64,000 nucleotides of DNA from Marvania coccoides (GCA_963854735.1 OY978109.1:1-64000); one strand, 5' to 3'. Counted from the first letter of the stretch, positions 21,726-32,652 are shown. The notes: generated from the sequence alone by a model not told the origin. Numbers and translations: made by a program.

Positions 21726-23016
21726 AGGAGATAAAAATGCATTAGGGCGAGAGTAGAAATGCAAAGAAAATGGCACGGTCGGGGTTTAAAGTCTCAGATT
21801 TGAATTTAAAAGCAAACTCAAAATAGGCAAGAGTCAGGTAGCACCGGGGCAGCAGCCTCCATCTTTGGAATGAATGGAGCCCTTCTGGCGTGGCCGAACG
21901 CCTTGGTCGAGAAACTGGCACAGTAGGGCAGGCAGAGATCTTCAATTTCCGAGAGTTCAGCACCGCACCGCCAAGTGTAGAATGAAAACCAGACGAAAAC
22001 CGCAATTGGGTATTGTTAACTTAGTCCACTCGGCTCCTGACGAATGCGTGCGATACGATACTATTTTGGGCGCTGGAAATTTTCTTCAGACCTCTTCACC
22101 GAATGCAAAGTTTCGCCCCCCACCATCATAAATAACCAAACAATAACGCGCTAGTATAAACATGACCGACTAGTTTATATACCCCCCCTGGGAGGATTTC
22201 CCCATATCGTCCAGCAGTTTCACAGCAGCTTTACGATCGACTGCATCTTCAAACGTGCGCCGATGACGGTGATTCCAGCGAGAGGATTCGTTGCTAACCT
22301 ACATCGCGATGATTTTGAAGCGACACCATGAGCAAAAGTAGCAGGACTTTGGTGAAATTTTGTGTCGTTGGAGGACCCTTCAACAATGGGATTGGGTGGG
22401 CTGTGGAGTCCAAGGCGGCGAGCAGCGGTGGCGAGGGCGCATGATAGTAGATAGCGACGGGTGAGGGAGCCCCCCACCAAGTCCAGCTGTCGTTGGAGGT
22501 GTTTGGCAACATGTTTGGACAGAGCGGGGGAGCGCCAAGTGAGGGTGGGCGCTGAGTAGTACAGGTGGCAGCCCCCGATTCATTCGATTTCCCCTTCACA
22601 TCTTTCCTCGTCAAAGTGTTCAAATTATGCGTCGTATGGGATTCATCATACATAGGAATTCATACATAGGAATTCATCATACATAGGAACATCCACTTTA
22701 TTTTCTGCAAAAAAATAGTTCACAGCGCCGTCAAAATTGAGTTTCAGTAAATATTTTAAACATGTAGGCGACGGGAGCGCCGCGATTGGCACTGCCAATT
22801 TGTTGATCCCACCCCTCAAAATGTGATCACCAACATCTGCCATAGTGAATTATTTCGAATCCAATAATGAATGCATGTATGCGGTGAGGCTGCAGCAACC
22901 CGCCACCCATTGGGGAGAGGAGCGGCTTGGTTGCATTGTGGATTTGTTGATCCCGCCCACCCTCCTGGGGTTCACAGGCTTCACTCTGACCTGAAAGCCT
23001 AAATGCAAGGGTACCA
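21726..23016. other. mixed spacer with partial repeat R
   Basis: Contains a possible exon near 21860-22000, a short direct repeat of ATAGGAATTCATCATAC at about 22640-22690, and a partial copy of repeat R at about 22770-22960 that leads into the satellite. Open frames at 22220-22650 on the minus strand have no supporting splice or codon evidence. Confidence 0.4.
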
Positions 23017-24035
23017 AAATTAAATGCGTGTGGACATTTGAAGCGTATGGGCGAAGGGAGCGGTGCCTTCGGCTCGCAAAACTTTATTAAATTGGGGCAC
23101 ATTTTTGAATGGCTTCACTCCCACCTGAGAGGCTAAATGCAAGGGCGAAATTAAATGCGTGTGGACATTTGAAACGTATTGGCGAAGGGAGCGGCGCGTT
23201 CGGCTGGCAAAACTTTATGAAATTGGCGCACCTGTAGAATTAGCTTCACAGCCCTCACTCCGACCTGAGAGGCTAAATGCAAGGGCACCAAAATTAAATG
23301 CGTGTGGACATTTGAAACGTATTGGCGAAGGGAGCGGTGCCTTCGGCTCGCAAAACTTTATTAAATTGGGGCACATGTGTGAGATTGGCTTCGCCCTGAC
23401 ATGAAAGACTAAATGCAAGGGCACCAAAATTAAATGCGTGTGGACATTTGAAACGTATTGGCGAAGGGAGCGGCGCGTTCGGCTGGCAAAACTTTATGAA
23501 ATTGGCGCACCTGTAGAATTGGCTTCACAGGCTTCGCTCTGACATGAGAGGCTAAATGCAAGGGCACCAAAATTAAATGCGTGTGGACATTTGAAGCGTA
23601 TGGGCGAAGGGAGCGGTGCCTTCGGCTCGCAAAACTTTATTAAATTGGGGCACATTTTTGAATGGCTTCACTCCCACCTGAGAGGCTAAATGCAAGGGCG
23701 AAATTAAATGCGTGTGGACATTAGAAACGTATTGGCGAAGGGAGCGGCGCGTTCGGCTGGCAAAACTTTATGAAATTGGCGCACCTGTAGAATTGGCTTC
23801 ACAGCCCTCACTCCGACCTGAGAGGCTAAATGCAAGGGCACCAAAATTAAATGCGTGTGGACATTTGAAACGTATTGGCGAAGGGAGCGGTGCCTTCGGC
23901 TCGCAAAACTTTATTAAATTGGGGCACATGTGTGAGATTGGCTTCGCCCTGACATGAAAGACTAAATGCAAGGGCACCAAAATTAAATGCGTGTGGACAT
24001 TTGAAGCGTATGGGCGAAGGGAGCGGCGCCTTCGG
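23017..24035. repeat. about 140-bp satellite with 553-bp higher-order period
   Basis: The landmark AAATTAAATGCGTGTGGACAT starts at 23017, 23148, 23291, 23427, 23570, 23701, 23844 and 23980. Intervals are 131, 143, 136, 143, 131, 143 and 136, so four unlike monomers form a 553-bp unit present almost twice. Monomers alternate between TTCGGCTCGCAAAACTTTAT and TTCGGCTGGCAAAACTTTAT types. The array ends near 24035. Short frames repeated at 553-bp spacing are by-products of the repeat. Confidence 0.93.
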
Positions 24036-24197
24036 CTTCAAGATTTTGCATACCCAAACAAAAATTTAAACCTCAACAGCCACCTCATCGTCTGCGGACT
24101 GAAAAGGGGCTGCAGCGCCGCTTAATCAGTTATGTGTATATAAAACATCTGGATTGGGGGCGCCATAGCCACTCCTCACGAGAGATGAGGAGCGTGA

Positions 24198-24452
24198 ATG
24201 GTTTGGAGCATGTCAAAAGGAGCGATCTTACACACTTTTGCACGAAAATCGGCGGAAGGAGGCTTTATTCAGAAATCCATGGTGCCAAATGATGTGTATG
24301 TGGACTCAACGGAGCCGGACAACTACAAAAAAATGGGACGCAGATTTCGAGATGGCCGATTGAAGTGCGAAAGAACCATTGCTAAATGCATACAAGGCAT
24401 AAAAGTGAGCATCAATATATGGGAGAACTATATGTGCAAAGGCTGCATTTAA
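24198..24452 (+). CDS. possible small ORF or first exon, unknown
   Basis: An 84-codon frame. The first ATG (24207-24209) gives MSKGAILHTFARKSAEGG. A good donor (AAA then GTGAGC) lies near 24402, so this could be a first exon whose partner is lost. Lys/Arg-rich, no motif recognised. It lies between the satellite and the third copy of repeat R, so it may be a captured fragment. Confidence 0.25.
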   Translation: MVWSMSKGAILHTFARKSAEGGFIQKSMVPNDVYVDSTEPDNYKKMGRRFRDGRLKCERTIAKCIQGIKVSINIWENYMCKGCI

Positions 24453-24475
24453 CGCACATAAGGTGCAGCTAGAAT

Positions 24476-24689
24476 TTGCCCAAGTCTGATCGAGCAGATT
24501 GAACAGTGCGACGTGCATTGACAGCAGCTGCTGCGACACGGCCGCTGCCTCATCATAGATAGATATTGTTCTGAAGAATGTTTTGAGCCATGATAATTGT
24601 ATTTACATGCATAATTCGCAACAGGAGGAGCCATTTTTTGCGCGCCTCGCTGGGATCGGCCAAAAATGGCCTAGCTGGCAGTTATAATA
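24476..24689. repeat. dispersed repeat family R, copy 3 (3' half)
   Basis: Matches the right part of the copies at 20258 and 20866, from TGCCCAAGTCTGATCGAG to GCAGTTATAATA. It abuts the leader block with no spacer. Confidence 0.85.
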
Positions 24690-24852
24690 GGATTTGACCC
24701 TGGTGAACTTCTCTGTTGTTCCTGTTGAGGATACCATTGGATGCGTCTTGTGTTGACGGTTCCAAATACATGTTTATTAGTGCTTGGGGCGCAAAAAATG
24801 TAAACCTTAAATGACCCTAAACGATTCCCGGTGGGTAGGTAAAACACCCCTA
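24690..24852 (+). repeat. 163-bp leader block, copy 4
   Basis: Same length and ends as the other three copies, with ATG at 24811. It lies 8 kb away in a different sequence context and precedes a different chromodomain frame. Confidence 0.92.
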
Positions 24853-25097
24853 GTGACGTTTTCCTCCCACCTCCCGACCTCATCGATGAAGAAGAACAAT
24901 TTCTGGTCAAGGCCTTCCTTAACAAACGCTACCGCGGCAAAGGCCGTAGCCGCGCCCTCGAATACCTCATTCGCTGGGACGGCTACCCCCCTGACTTTGA
25001 CGAATGGCTCCCAGCCGCTAGTCTCCAAGACGACATCGATCCCACCTCTTACAAGAATTTCGTGGACGCCTGCGAAGAACGTTCGCGCCACAAATAA
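24853..25097 (+). pseudogene. chromodomain C-terminal fragment, second type
   Basis: The frame ending TAA at 25095-25097 encodes a complete chromodomain core, ALEYLIRWDGYPPDFDEWLP, preceded by DEEEQFLVKAFLNKRYRGKG and followed by DIDPTSYKNFVDACEE. It differs strongly from the chromodomain at 13975 but has the same spacing to its stop. It is out of frame with the leader-block ATG unless spliced. No LTR or purine tract is visible downstream. Likely the tail of another chromovirus integrase, or a captured host chromodomain. Confidence 0.6.
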
Positions 25098-25519
25098 TTC
25101 ACCATTCCCCTCCATGCGTCATTGCAAAGACGACGTAGCTCTTTAGGAGGGAGGAAAGTTGTAGCAGCACAAGCTGCACTCCTTTGTTTCTCCTTACTTT
25201 AATCCCATCGAAAAGCCATCTGTCTTAGCATTCCAAATATGCCTCCACCTCTCTTTGATTCCTATTGCATGGCTATTTATGCCACTTCCCTTTCAGACAC
25301 AAGCCCACGTATGCATTCTCCCTTTCTTGGCACACGTCTCGCACGCGCCTCCCTTTTATAAGACTGCGCCTCCCCATTCTCGGGGCATTAGTTATTATTC
25401 CCATAATTAGTCCTGTAAATACTCATACTAATAGAACTAGTCCTTCTATTACAAAAACCGTCAACCACCTGAATCCTACCCGCTCCGAAACGGAAGCTGT
25501 AACAACAATTCAGGCGTGT
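25098..25519. other. spacer, no feature recognised
   Basis: About 420 bases between the chromodomain fragment and the 3' end of the GHKL gene. Pyrimidine-rich on the plus strand. No exon, RNA gene or repeat recognised. Confidence 0.45.
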
Positions 25520-28500
25520 TTACTTAGTCCGTTTGCTCACACCCTTGCTCCCGGCTGCAGATTGGCGCCGCTTTACACCGCCAGCATGCCCTCCGCCACG
25601 CCCTCCACCAGAACGCCCTCCGCGGGGTTTCCTCGCAGAAGGAGGCGGATCCTGCGATGAACCCTCTGCAGCTTTCCCATAAAAGATGACCCTCTTTGCA
25701 GCGGGTTTGATTTTATCAAAAGTGGCCAGCATGAGCCCCTTCAACTCCACCACGCGAACCGCAAAGTGCCCCTGGTCCCGTTCTGGAGGCTGCTCGGCCA
25801 GAGAGTTGTCGTCTCTGCGGATGTCGGTAATGAAGTAAGCGTAGCCCTTCAGTGCCGGCGGAATGGTGACCAGCTTGCCGGTTTGGGGGTCCTGGTACTC
25901 AAAAGCTATGCTGCCCACGTTTTCGTAATCGTCGCGCACCACCTTGGGTAAGTTGTCCGGCAAAACGTCTGGCAGAGGAGTCCCCTGCTCGCCGATGAAA
26001 AGCTCGCTGCAAATTATCTGGTCCGTCAGCTGCAGGGGGTGGTTGTAAGAAGACTTCACAGTGTCCTTGTCGTTGGGCACGTGGAAGACCACCTTGTATT
26101 CAACCGTCTCCAAGTAACCGACAGGAATTCCGTTAGGCACTCTGCTGAAGTTGACTTTCTTGTTGGGACCCATGTTATGCAGTTCACGGCGGGGGAGCGC
26201 CAGTGCGTCCAGTCCCTGCAAAAAAATAAAGAAGTAAATCAGCATTCGCATGCACTGGTATGCAGGTTTACAGATTGCCTTGAGGCCCATTAAAAAAGAA
26301 GCAGATTTTGACCCCCTTTCCGGAAATATACCTCTGCGTTGTTGCAGTGCAGCAGCATAGGCCACCATTCAGCCAAATCGGCAATGCCATGGGCCGGATT
26401 GAAGTGCTCGTTGGTCAGCAGAGTGCTGCACACGCCGTAGATGTTGCCCACGGTGGCCTCCTGGCCGCGCATGGGCCACACAAAGTAGTGCTTCGAGGTG
26501 GCTTCAGAGACAGGGTCAAACATTGTCAGCTCGCAGCGCGGCTGATCCAGCACCGCCTTTGTTTTAGCTACGAAAGAGCTGCATTGAATAGCATAGAAAC
26601 AGTATTAAAAAAAAAGTGTGGTTGTGCGATAGCTATAGCTAAAAAAAGGGGAAAAAAGAATTGAAACTGGGCATGTGATATTGTAGACTTACCTGACAGC
26701 TGAATCAAGCTGCTCATCCTTGTTGATGTCTATGATGCGCTGGATAAATTTATCGAAGGTGCCTTTCTTCGCGCGCAATCTGTCTAGAGCAGCGGCCAGC
26801 GACTTCAAAAAATCAGGAGCCTGCAGGATGTCCAGCGTATTTTTGGTGACCTGAGTGCGGTCGATAATTGGCTGGAAAGTATCGCCATTCAGCAAGATGG
26901 TGAAGTGCGTCCTGTACTTGAGCAGCGCCTGGTAGTCGCCCATCGCCTCATTGTCCAAAATCTTGCTGAAATTGACCATGGGGACGCCGTTGCGGCACAG
27001 GATCACCCCTGACTGATCACCCACCGTCGTCGAGGTATGCTTGCTCAGTATCGTGTTGCGCTTGCCATGCTTGCCAGACCTATCCAGCATGGTCCATTGA
27101 TTGTTTCGCAGCCACACCCCATCCACCGCAACAATTACCACATAAGGATTATTCTCGTACTGGAAGTAGGTAATGAAGCGGTCTTGGAAAGAGGCATTCC
27201 CCCATTGGGTGATCTTGGAAGGGTTGTTGTCCCGCGCGTTCTCCCTGGACGATTTCGTGGTGATGAAAGGGTAGCCCTTGGGGATAGTTTTCAGCCTGTA
27301 GCGCTGATCCTCGGGGACTTTAACGAATTCTCTACCACCCTGGATATTGTCAGTATTGCCCAGCGTTAGGTAATTGATCTGCATGACGTCCTTCTCAAAC
27401 CGCAGAAGGCCGCGATTGGCCACGTTATCTGCAATTAAGAAAAGTTAATGAGGTTAGTCAGAAAATTAGTCAGTAAATGAGGTTAGTCAGGAAAACAACA
27501 AGGTTAAAAAAACTCCTACCAAGTGCGGTCCCGTCGAAACCAGCCCTCTCCAAGTTCTCCCTAATCAACACATCAGCGGCGCACGTCTTAAAACGCATGT
27601 AGGTTTTCAGCTCCACGAGGTCATCGCCCTTGGGGAGGTTGTTCTTGAACGAGCGCTCCCATTTGTTGGCCATAAGCATCAGCAGCTTATCTTCATCTCC
27701 GACGGCTTTGTCAAAATTCTCCAAGAGACGCTGGAAGCTGGTGGTCTTGATGCCCGTGACCAAAATGAGAGTCCCGTGACCTTCCGGCTTTTCTAACTCG
27801 GCAAGCCACTTTTTGAAGTGCACTTCAAAGGCCTGAACCCTCGCAGCATCCGCCGCCAAAGCTGACAGACCCGTCTCTTCCGGGGCATTGCCGATCACTA
27901 TCTTCTCGATTTCCCTCGCGTTGGCCCATGAAATCTGCAAGTGAAATATTCCATGAGCGAGTAAGCATGACGCGCTGCAGCAATAAGGAGCGCCCACACA
28001 AAAAACGGTAAAAAAAAAATACTGCTTACCTTGCCCCCACCCCTGCTTTTATGAGGCTGCCCAACCTCCACGTACGCAATTTTTTTCTCGCCAGCAGCCT
28101 TCGTCACGACCAGGAGCAGGTCGTCGGCGTCCCACAGCAGCTTGCTGCCGAGACCCATGAACCCAATTCCGGCGCCAGGTGTCTTCTGGCTGTTGCCAAG
28201 GTCCAAGAACGAAAGCAGCTCGGGATAGTTGCCCTGCGTGCAAATTGAGAGAGAAATACATTAGAATACGTGAGAAAAAACAATTTAATGAATTGCAACG
28301 AATCGTTTTACTTGCCCGCAGGTCTGTCGGCTCGCCCTTCACAGGGCTGGTCATGCCATTGCCGTCATCCATCACGATGAATCCTGCCTTCTCTTTCGGG
28401 AAGGGGATTGGCATCAGCGTGGTGTAGGTAGCCTTCGCATCACTCGAGTTGCTGATGACCTCCCTCACGACCTGAGCGGGATCACCCGCGTTGGTCATCA

Positions 28501-28567
28501 TCAGCTTGGCCAGTTTGCTGATGTTGGCGGTGCCAGCGTGCTGGTAGCTTCCAGATGCACCAGACAT
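25520..28567 (-). CDS. GHKL (Hsp90/MORC-like) ATPase with basic RGG-type tail, 849 aa
   Basis: Exons are 28316-28567, 28030-28233, 27520-27934, 26693-27428, 26332-26578 and 25520-26215 (2550 nt, phases consistent). The N-terminal 120 residues hold the GHKL ATP-binding (Bergerat) fold: N box REVISNSSDA (residues 35-44), G1 box MDDGNGM (66-72) and G2 box GFMGLGSKLL (about 108-117). This fold is shared by Hsp90, gyrase B, MutL and MORC proteins. The rest (about 700 residues) has no domain I can name; residues 130-600 look globular. The C terminus is basic and Gly/Arg-rich (KPRGGRSGGGRGGGHAGG, then KRRQ), typical of nucleic-acid contact. Intron 1 needs a GC-AG donor to keep the G2 box in frame. 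The ATPase call is firm; a chromatin or nucleic-acid role is inference. Confidence 0.8.
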
Positions 28568-28863
28568 GATGCGTGTGTTTTTGCGTAAATGGGCGCAATT
28601 TTGCTTGCAAACAGTGTCTGCAAATGCGTTTCAATGTTAAGAAATTAATAGATTGCTTTCTCATAAAGTTGGGGGCCAAATTTATTTTTCCTCGGCTTTT
28701 TACCCTGGTGTACTTGACATGTATACTCGCTAATTATTTATAAACGGGGGGCGCCAACCGGGCGCCAACGCAGCACCTATATTGGAGAGGCCCGGAAAAG
28801 TGGCGCTGCAGGGCTAAAAATCGTTTGATATTGCCTGGAAATGATGTTTTATGATCCCTAGGG

Positions 28864-29241
28864 ATGTTCTGCACCGGCGGAACGCAAACTTGTTACCTTC
28901 GAACATGGCATGTCATCTTGGTGAGGATGGGCTCCCTGCAGCCCATTTCGCAGGCTGATCCTTACTATTCCTGGCCAGCAGATGGTTACTACCCCGTATA
29001 TTCTGCTTTCAGCGCAACAGCACGGTTCTCCTTGAGGCCAGGTACATTAATTGATTGTTTCGTGGCGCTGGCCTTCGCAGGAACGTCAATTTCAAAACTG
29101 CAGTGGCTAATTGCGCAGGTGTTATGCTGTGCAGCACATTCCTTCGTTGTTCTTCCGATTTGGGTCAGCACCTTGCTGCTGTGGGTCCATTACGGCCCAG
29201 CTTTCAGTGCCTCCGCGGGGGCGGTTGAGTTGAATTATTAA
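28864..29241 (+). CDS. possible small membrane protein, unknown
   Basis: A single-exon frame of 125 codons. An internal ATG at 28927-28929 (MGSLQPISQADPYYSW) gives 104 residues and is as plausible a start as the first. Two hydrophobic stretches, around IDCFVALAFAG and SFVVLPIWVSTLLLW, could span a membrane. No family recognised, no splice evidence, and it lies in a decayed region. It could be chance. Confidence 0.3.
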   Translation: MFCTGGTQTCYLRTWHVILVRMGSLQPISQADPYYSWPADGYYPVYSAFSATARFSLRPGTLIDCFVALAFAGTSISKLQWLIAQVLCCAAHSFVVLPIWVSTLLLWVHYGPAFSASAGAVELNY

Positions 29242-29497
29242 AGTTCATCCCACTCTCCAGGTTGCGGCGCATGCGTTTGAGCGCTTCTATTCTGTGAATT
29301 TCTGGCTTATTGCATTTTATTTTGGGGTGCATTGTGTACTTTATGGGCGGCGAGGCTGTTAAATGTCAAAGATATTTTTCCGACGGTACGGTTTATTTTC
29401 CTTTGTGTTCCGACTCCTGTCAATCCATTTGATTTTACAACATCATATTAACTTGTTAGTACATTATTTTATATATAATACATGTACAGAAAGGAAT

Positions 29498-30192
29498 CTA
29501 AATCCCTCGGCCGGAGGTGCTGGGGTCTTTGACAAAAAAGTAATACGTTCCAGGCATAGATTGCGTGGTCGACCGGCAGAATGTCACCAATTTATCCTTT
29601 ATGTGGTGCAGCAGCACGGCGGCGTCCTCCCGATAATAGTTCCTCGCTCCCGCTCCGTCCACAAAAACACTCGAGGCGTTGCCAGTTTCGATGCTCACCA
29701 CTTCGTCCCTGTACGCGAACAAGCGGCAGATGGCCATCCGGATGGGTGTGTCACTACGGTTAGGGTGCAGCACGCGGACGTAGTAGTCGACAGCCCCCAC
29801 AAGCTCAAAATATTGGCGCATGTTTCTGCCGGTATCACTGCCACGGCACTCTGGAACGCTGCTCCGATTCGTCGTCAGACTGGAGGAGGTCCTGGAACGC
29901 TGCATCAGAGATGGTGCCGTCCCCACCGGATGCAGCTGCCGCCACTGCTGCTGCAGCCGTCAAGCTGGCGAGGTTTGCTGCCACATCTAGAGAATTTTGA
30001 ATTTGAGGCGAGGCGGGGGCGTCCTCCTGAGAAGGAAGAGGCGGAGAGCTTGACTCTGACCCCAACTGTATTGATTCTTTCTTCGCCGGAAACGCGAATG
30101 GCTGATGGTTGAGCTCCAGAAAAAGTAGCACTCAGATCGGACTCTTGAAGACTGCAGCCCAGAGATGCGGAGTCGCTGTCAAATTCTGCCAT
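29498..30192 (-). pseudogene. frame-disrupted gene, unknown family
   Basis: Three successive minus-strand frames together look like one protein. MAEFDSDSASLGCSLQESDL starts at 30190. A second frame (30131-29835) has an Ala-rich stretch followed by DAAFQDLLQSDDESE. A third (to 29498) has RQYFELVGAVDYYVRVLHP and ends STSGRGI. Shifts between them occur near 30110 and 29840, with no room for introns of the size used elsewhere here (about 80 bp or more). Either a pseudogene or two indel errors in the assembly. Confidence 0.45.
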
Positions 30193-31604
30193 ATAAAACG
30201 GAACAATACAGATTTTAATTTAAAATTTAAATCGAGCGAGAATAGGGCTGCAATTTTGGCAGACTGCAATTTTTCTTTTCTTTTTTTTACAGCCGTTGAG
30301 CGAACCCAGGCTTTTTAGCGAACACCGGCGCTCCAGCACTTCATCTGAATTATGGATTATATGACCCTCGTCTGCGTCGATGCAGCGGCTGCGGCTGCAG
30401 GCAAGCAGACCTACGCTATGGACGATGGAGCAGCCCAATCCGGGGCGGATTGCGGTGATTTAAAGCCTGGGCGCCCGGGTTTGATGCGTGCTTTGGGGCT
30501 GTAGCTGTACAACATACCGTGGCGCCACGCAGCGCGCCATGCAGTCCCCCACACTCACAGCAGACTTGTGCTCACGAAAGCCTCGAAAACGAGTCAATTG
30601 CACGCGTTCCAAGGCCCCAGCTCCCTCATTTAATGCGCTGCGTTCAGTGCGCTTGAGCCAGGACTACGCTGCAGCGCGGCGCAAAAGGAAGTGCCCCCAT
30701 GCAGCCACCAGGATTTCGGCGGGGGGGGCGCGCTGAGGAAACAGGGGCGCCACGACGCGCGGGGCGGTGGTGTAGGGCCATGACTCGCCGGGGGCCGAAG
30801 GGATGCGGGGGGACACTCGGTGAAAAGGGGACCCCCCCAAGGCATGGTGGGGAGGGCAGCCAGGGGTCCATTGCTGGGAGCGGGCCACGCCGCCGCGCGC
30901 CCAGCGTGACCAGGGTGGGTGGGTGGAGGCGTGGTGGGGAGCGTGGGGCCGGCATGCCACGCAACTGCCGGACTTGAAAAACATGGCCATGGATGCAAGT
31001 GAAAAAGTTGGGCACCAAGCTGCTCGGCGCGCGGCTGGCGGCGACACTGTGCAATCCTGCCATCATTACAAGCACACTGCTGGGCTGGCTCGCCCCGCCC
31101 AGCGCAAGAACTGAACCATCTATGCAACTCTCATCCAATTCAAACACGAATTCAAAAAAGCTCGCGCGGCTGCCGCTCCCCGCGCTTCCACGTGCCATTG
31201 GGAATTTTTCAGGCAGCCCCACCTGCGCACCACCGCGCGGAGGCCCCGGAATCGAGTCAAACTTGGCGCCTAAAATGCTGCGCGCTGGGAACCGCCATCC
31301 CGAGAGCTCCCACGCGCTGTGCATTGCGAAATCGGCATCACCCCCCTCACCCAGCTGCCGGCGACACTCCCAGGCCGCGCCACCGCCGCGCCGCCAAATC
31401 ACCCGGAGATCTTGGGCTAAACTCGATCACAAGGGGTCAACTCGAGGGGCGCTCGCCCCAGCAGCTCCAGCCGGGCCCGCCGGCCGCCGCGGAGGGCCCC
31501 GGGCGGGTCTCAGCCTGGTCATGCCCGCTCAGCTAGCAGCACACCCCCCACACCACCCTGGCAGCCCACACTTGCACCTCCTGGCAGCTGCACTCTCTGG
31601 GGTC
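30193..31604. other. GC-rich non-coding region
   Basis: Very GC-rich from about 30500, with long stop-free frames on both strands that lack splice continuity, domain content and any shared start. Such frames are expected by composition alone. I see no gene here. Confidence 0.5.
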
Positions 31605-31936
31605 GCCTGCACCCGCCGTGGCGCCCCCCACGCCGCGGGACGCCCTCAACAAGGAGCCACCACCGGCCCTGGACGCTGTCATGCCACCGTGGGGAGCCTG
31701 ATCACCCTAAACCCTAAACCCAAAAAATTGAGTGCTAAAATTCATCTGGCTGCCTGAAAAGTCGGCGCCGGCTGCCTGCACCCGCCGTGGCGCCCCCCAC
31801 GCCGCGGGACGCCCTCAACAAGGAGCCACCACCGGCCCTGGACGCTGTCATGCCACCGTGGGGAGCCTGATCACCCTAAACCCTAAACCCAAAAAATTGA
31901 GTGCTAAAATTCAGCTGGCTGCCTGAAAAGTCGGCA
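31605..31936. repeat. 169-bp tandem duplication with interstitial telomeric repeats
   Basis: Two copies (31605-31773 and 31774-31936). Each includes CACCCTAAACCCTAAACCC at about 31703 and 31873, that is, two telomere repeats inside the chromosome, followed by AGTGCTAAAATTCA and GCCTGAAAAGTCGGC. The same post-telomeric motif returns once more near 33612-33650. Confidence 0.93.
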
Positions 31937-32652
31937 CCTCTTGACAATAGAGCTTGTTCTTTACTATGAACAGCGTCGCGTCTTCTGCAAGCCGCTGCAA
32001 ATGGTTGCTCTTGCTTTGATAGTGGTAGTACTTGTCTCGGAAGTCGTCCCGCTCAGCTGCTACTTGCTCCACCTGTTTCACCAAGCTCGCTTGAAGTTTG
32101 CTGTGAGCACTGACTAGATCAACACTTGCGTCCGCTACCCTCTGCTGGATTTGCGACGCAAGCTCGACGTTCTTGCTGAAGAGGGCGTCGCGATCTGCTT
32201 GCAGGGTGAGAGTGTTGCTGTGCTGAAAGCGGTCCAGGCGGCGCGTGGCGTCGTCGGTGGCGCGAACGATGTCTTTGGTATCACGCTGATTCTTCCGCAA
32301 GAGATCCGCTGTCTTGTGGACTGATGCAGCTGCGCCGTGTGCTTGCCTGGATGCCTCTGCACTGGCTGCTGCGCAAGCGCGGATTGTCTGGCGGGCTGCG
32401 GCGCTGACGTCTGCAACGATAAACTTCTGCTCTTCTGGAACGTAAAGTACCGGTGTCCTTGCCGCTTCTCTTGCCGCTTCTCTGTCACTCCTACGCCTCC
32501 TTTTGTGCGGGCTTTCGTATTTGCCGCTGGAAGGAGCTGCTGCTGACTTTGATGGCGCTGCCTGATTTTCTCCAGGCGCTCCGTGATCCTGTCCCGTGAC
32601 GTGACCTCCTACTTCGGCTGGAATAACTTCTTCCAAGCCAGTGGGCATTGGC
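31912..32652 (-). pseudogene. 3'-truncated coiled-coil protein gene
   Basis: One open minus-strand frame from MPTGLEEVIPAEVGG (about 32650) through a basic stretch (PHKRRRRSDREAAREAA) and a long heptad-rich region (RVADASVDLVSAHSKLQASL, then EQVAAERDDFRDKYYHY). It ends EVPTFQAAS, where the last codons come from the telomere-containing repeat. The original C terminus is therefore lost. An acceptor-like TGCAG lies just 5' of the methionine, so upstream exons may also be missing. Probably nuclear from the basic cluster, but the family is unknown. Confidence 0.5.

Noticed and set aside
22220..22653. Minus-strand frames as an exon
   Set aside because: No matching splice sites in phase, and low-complexity Pro/Ser content; not enough to call a gene.
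23159..23957. Repeated 81-codon frames in the 553-bp satellite
   Set aside because: They recur with the satellite period and carry no domain; by-products of the repeat.
30644..31757. Long frames on both strands in the GC-rich region
   Set aside because: Opposing frames overlap, have no recognisable domain, and the plus-strand frame runs into the telomere-containing repeat. Composition alone explains them.
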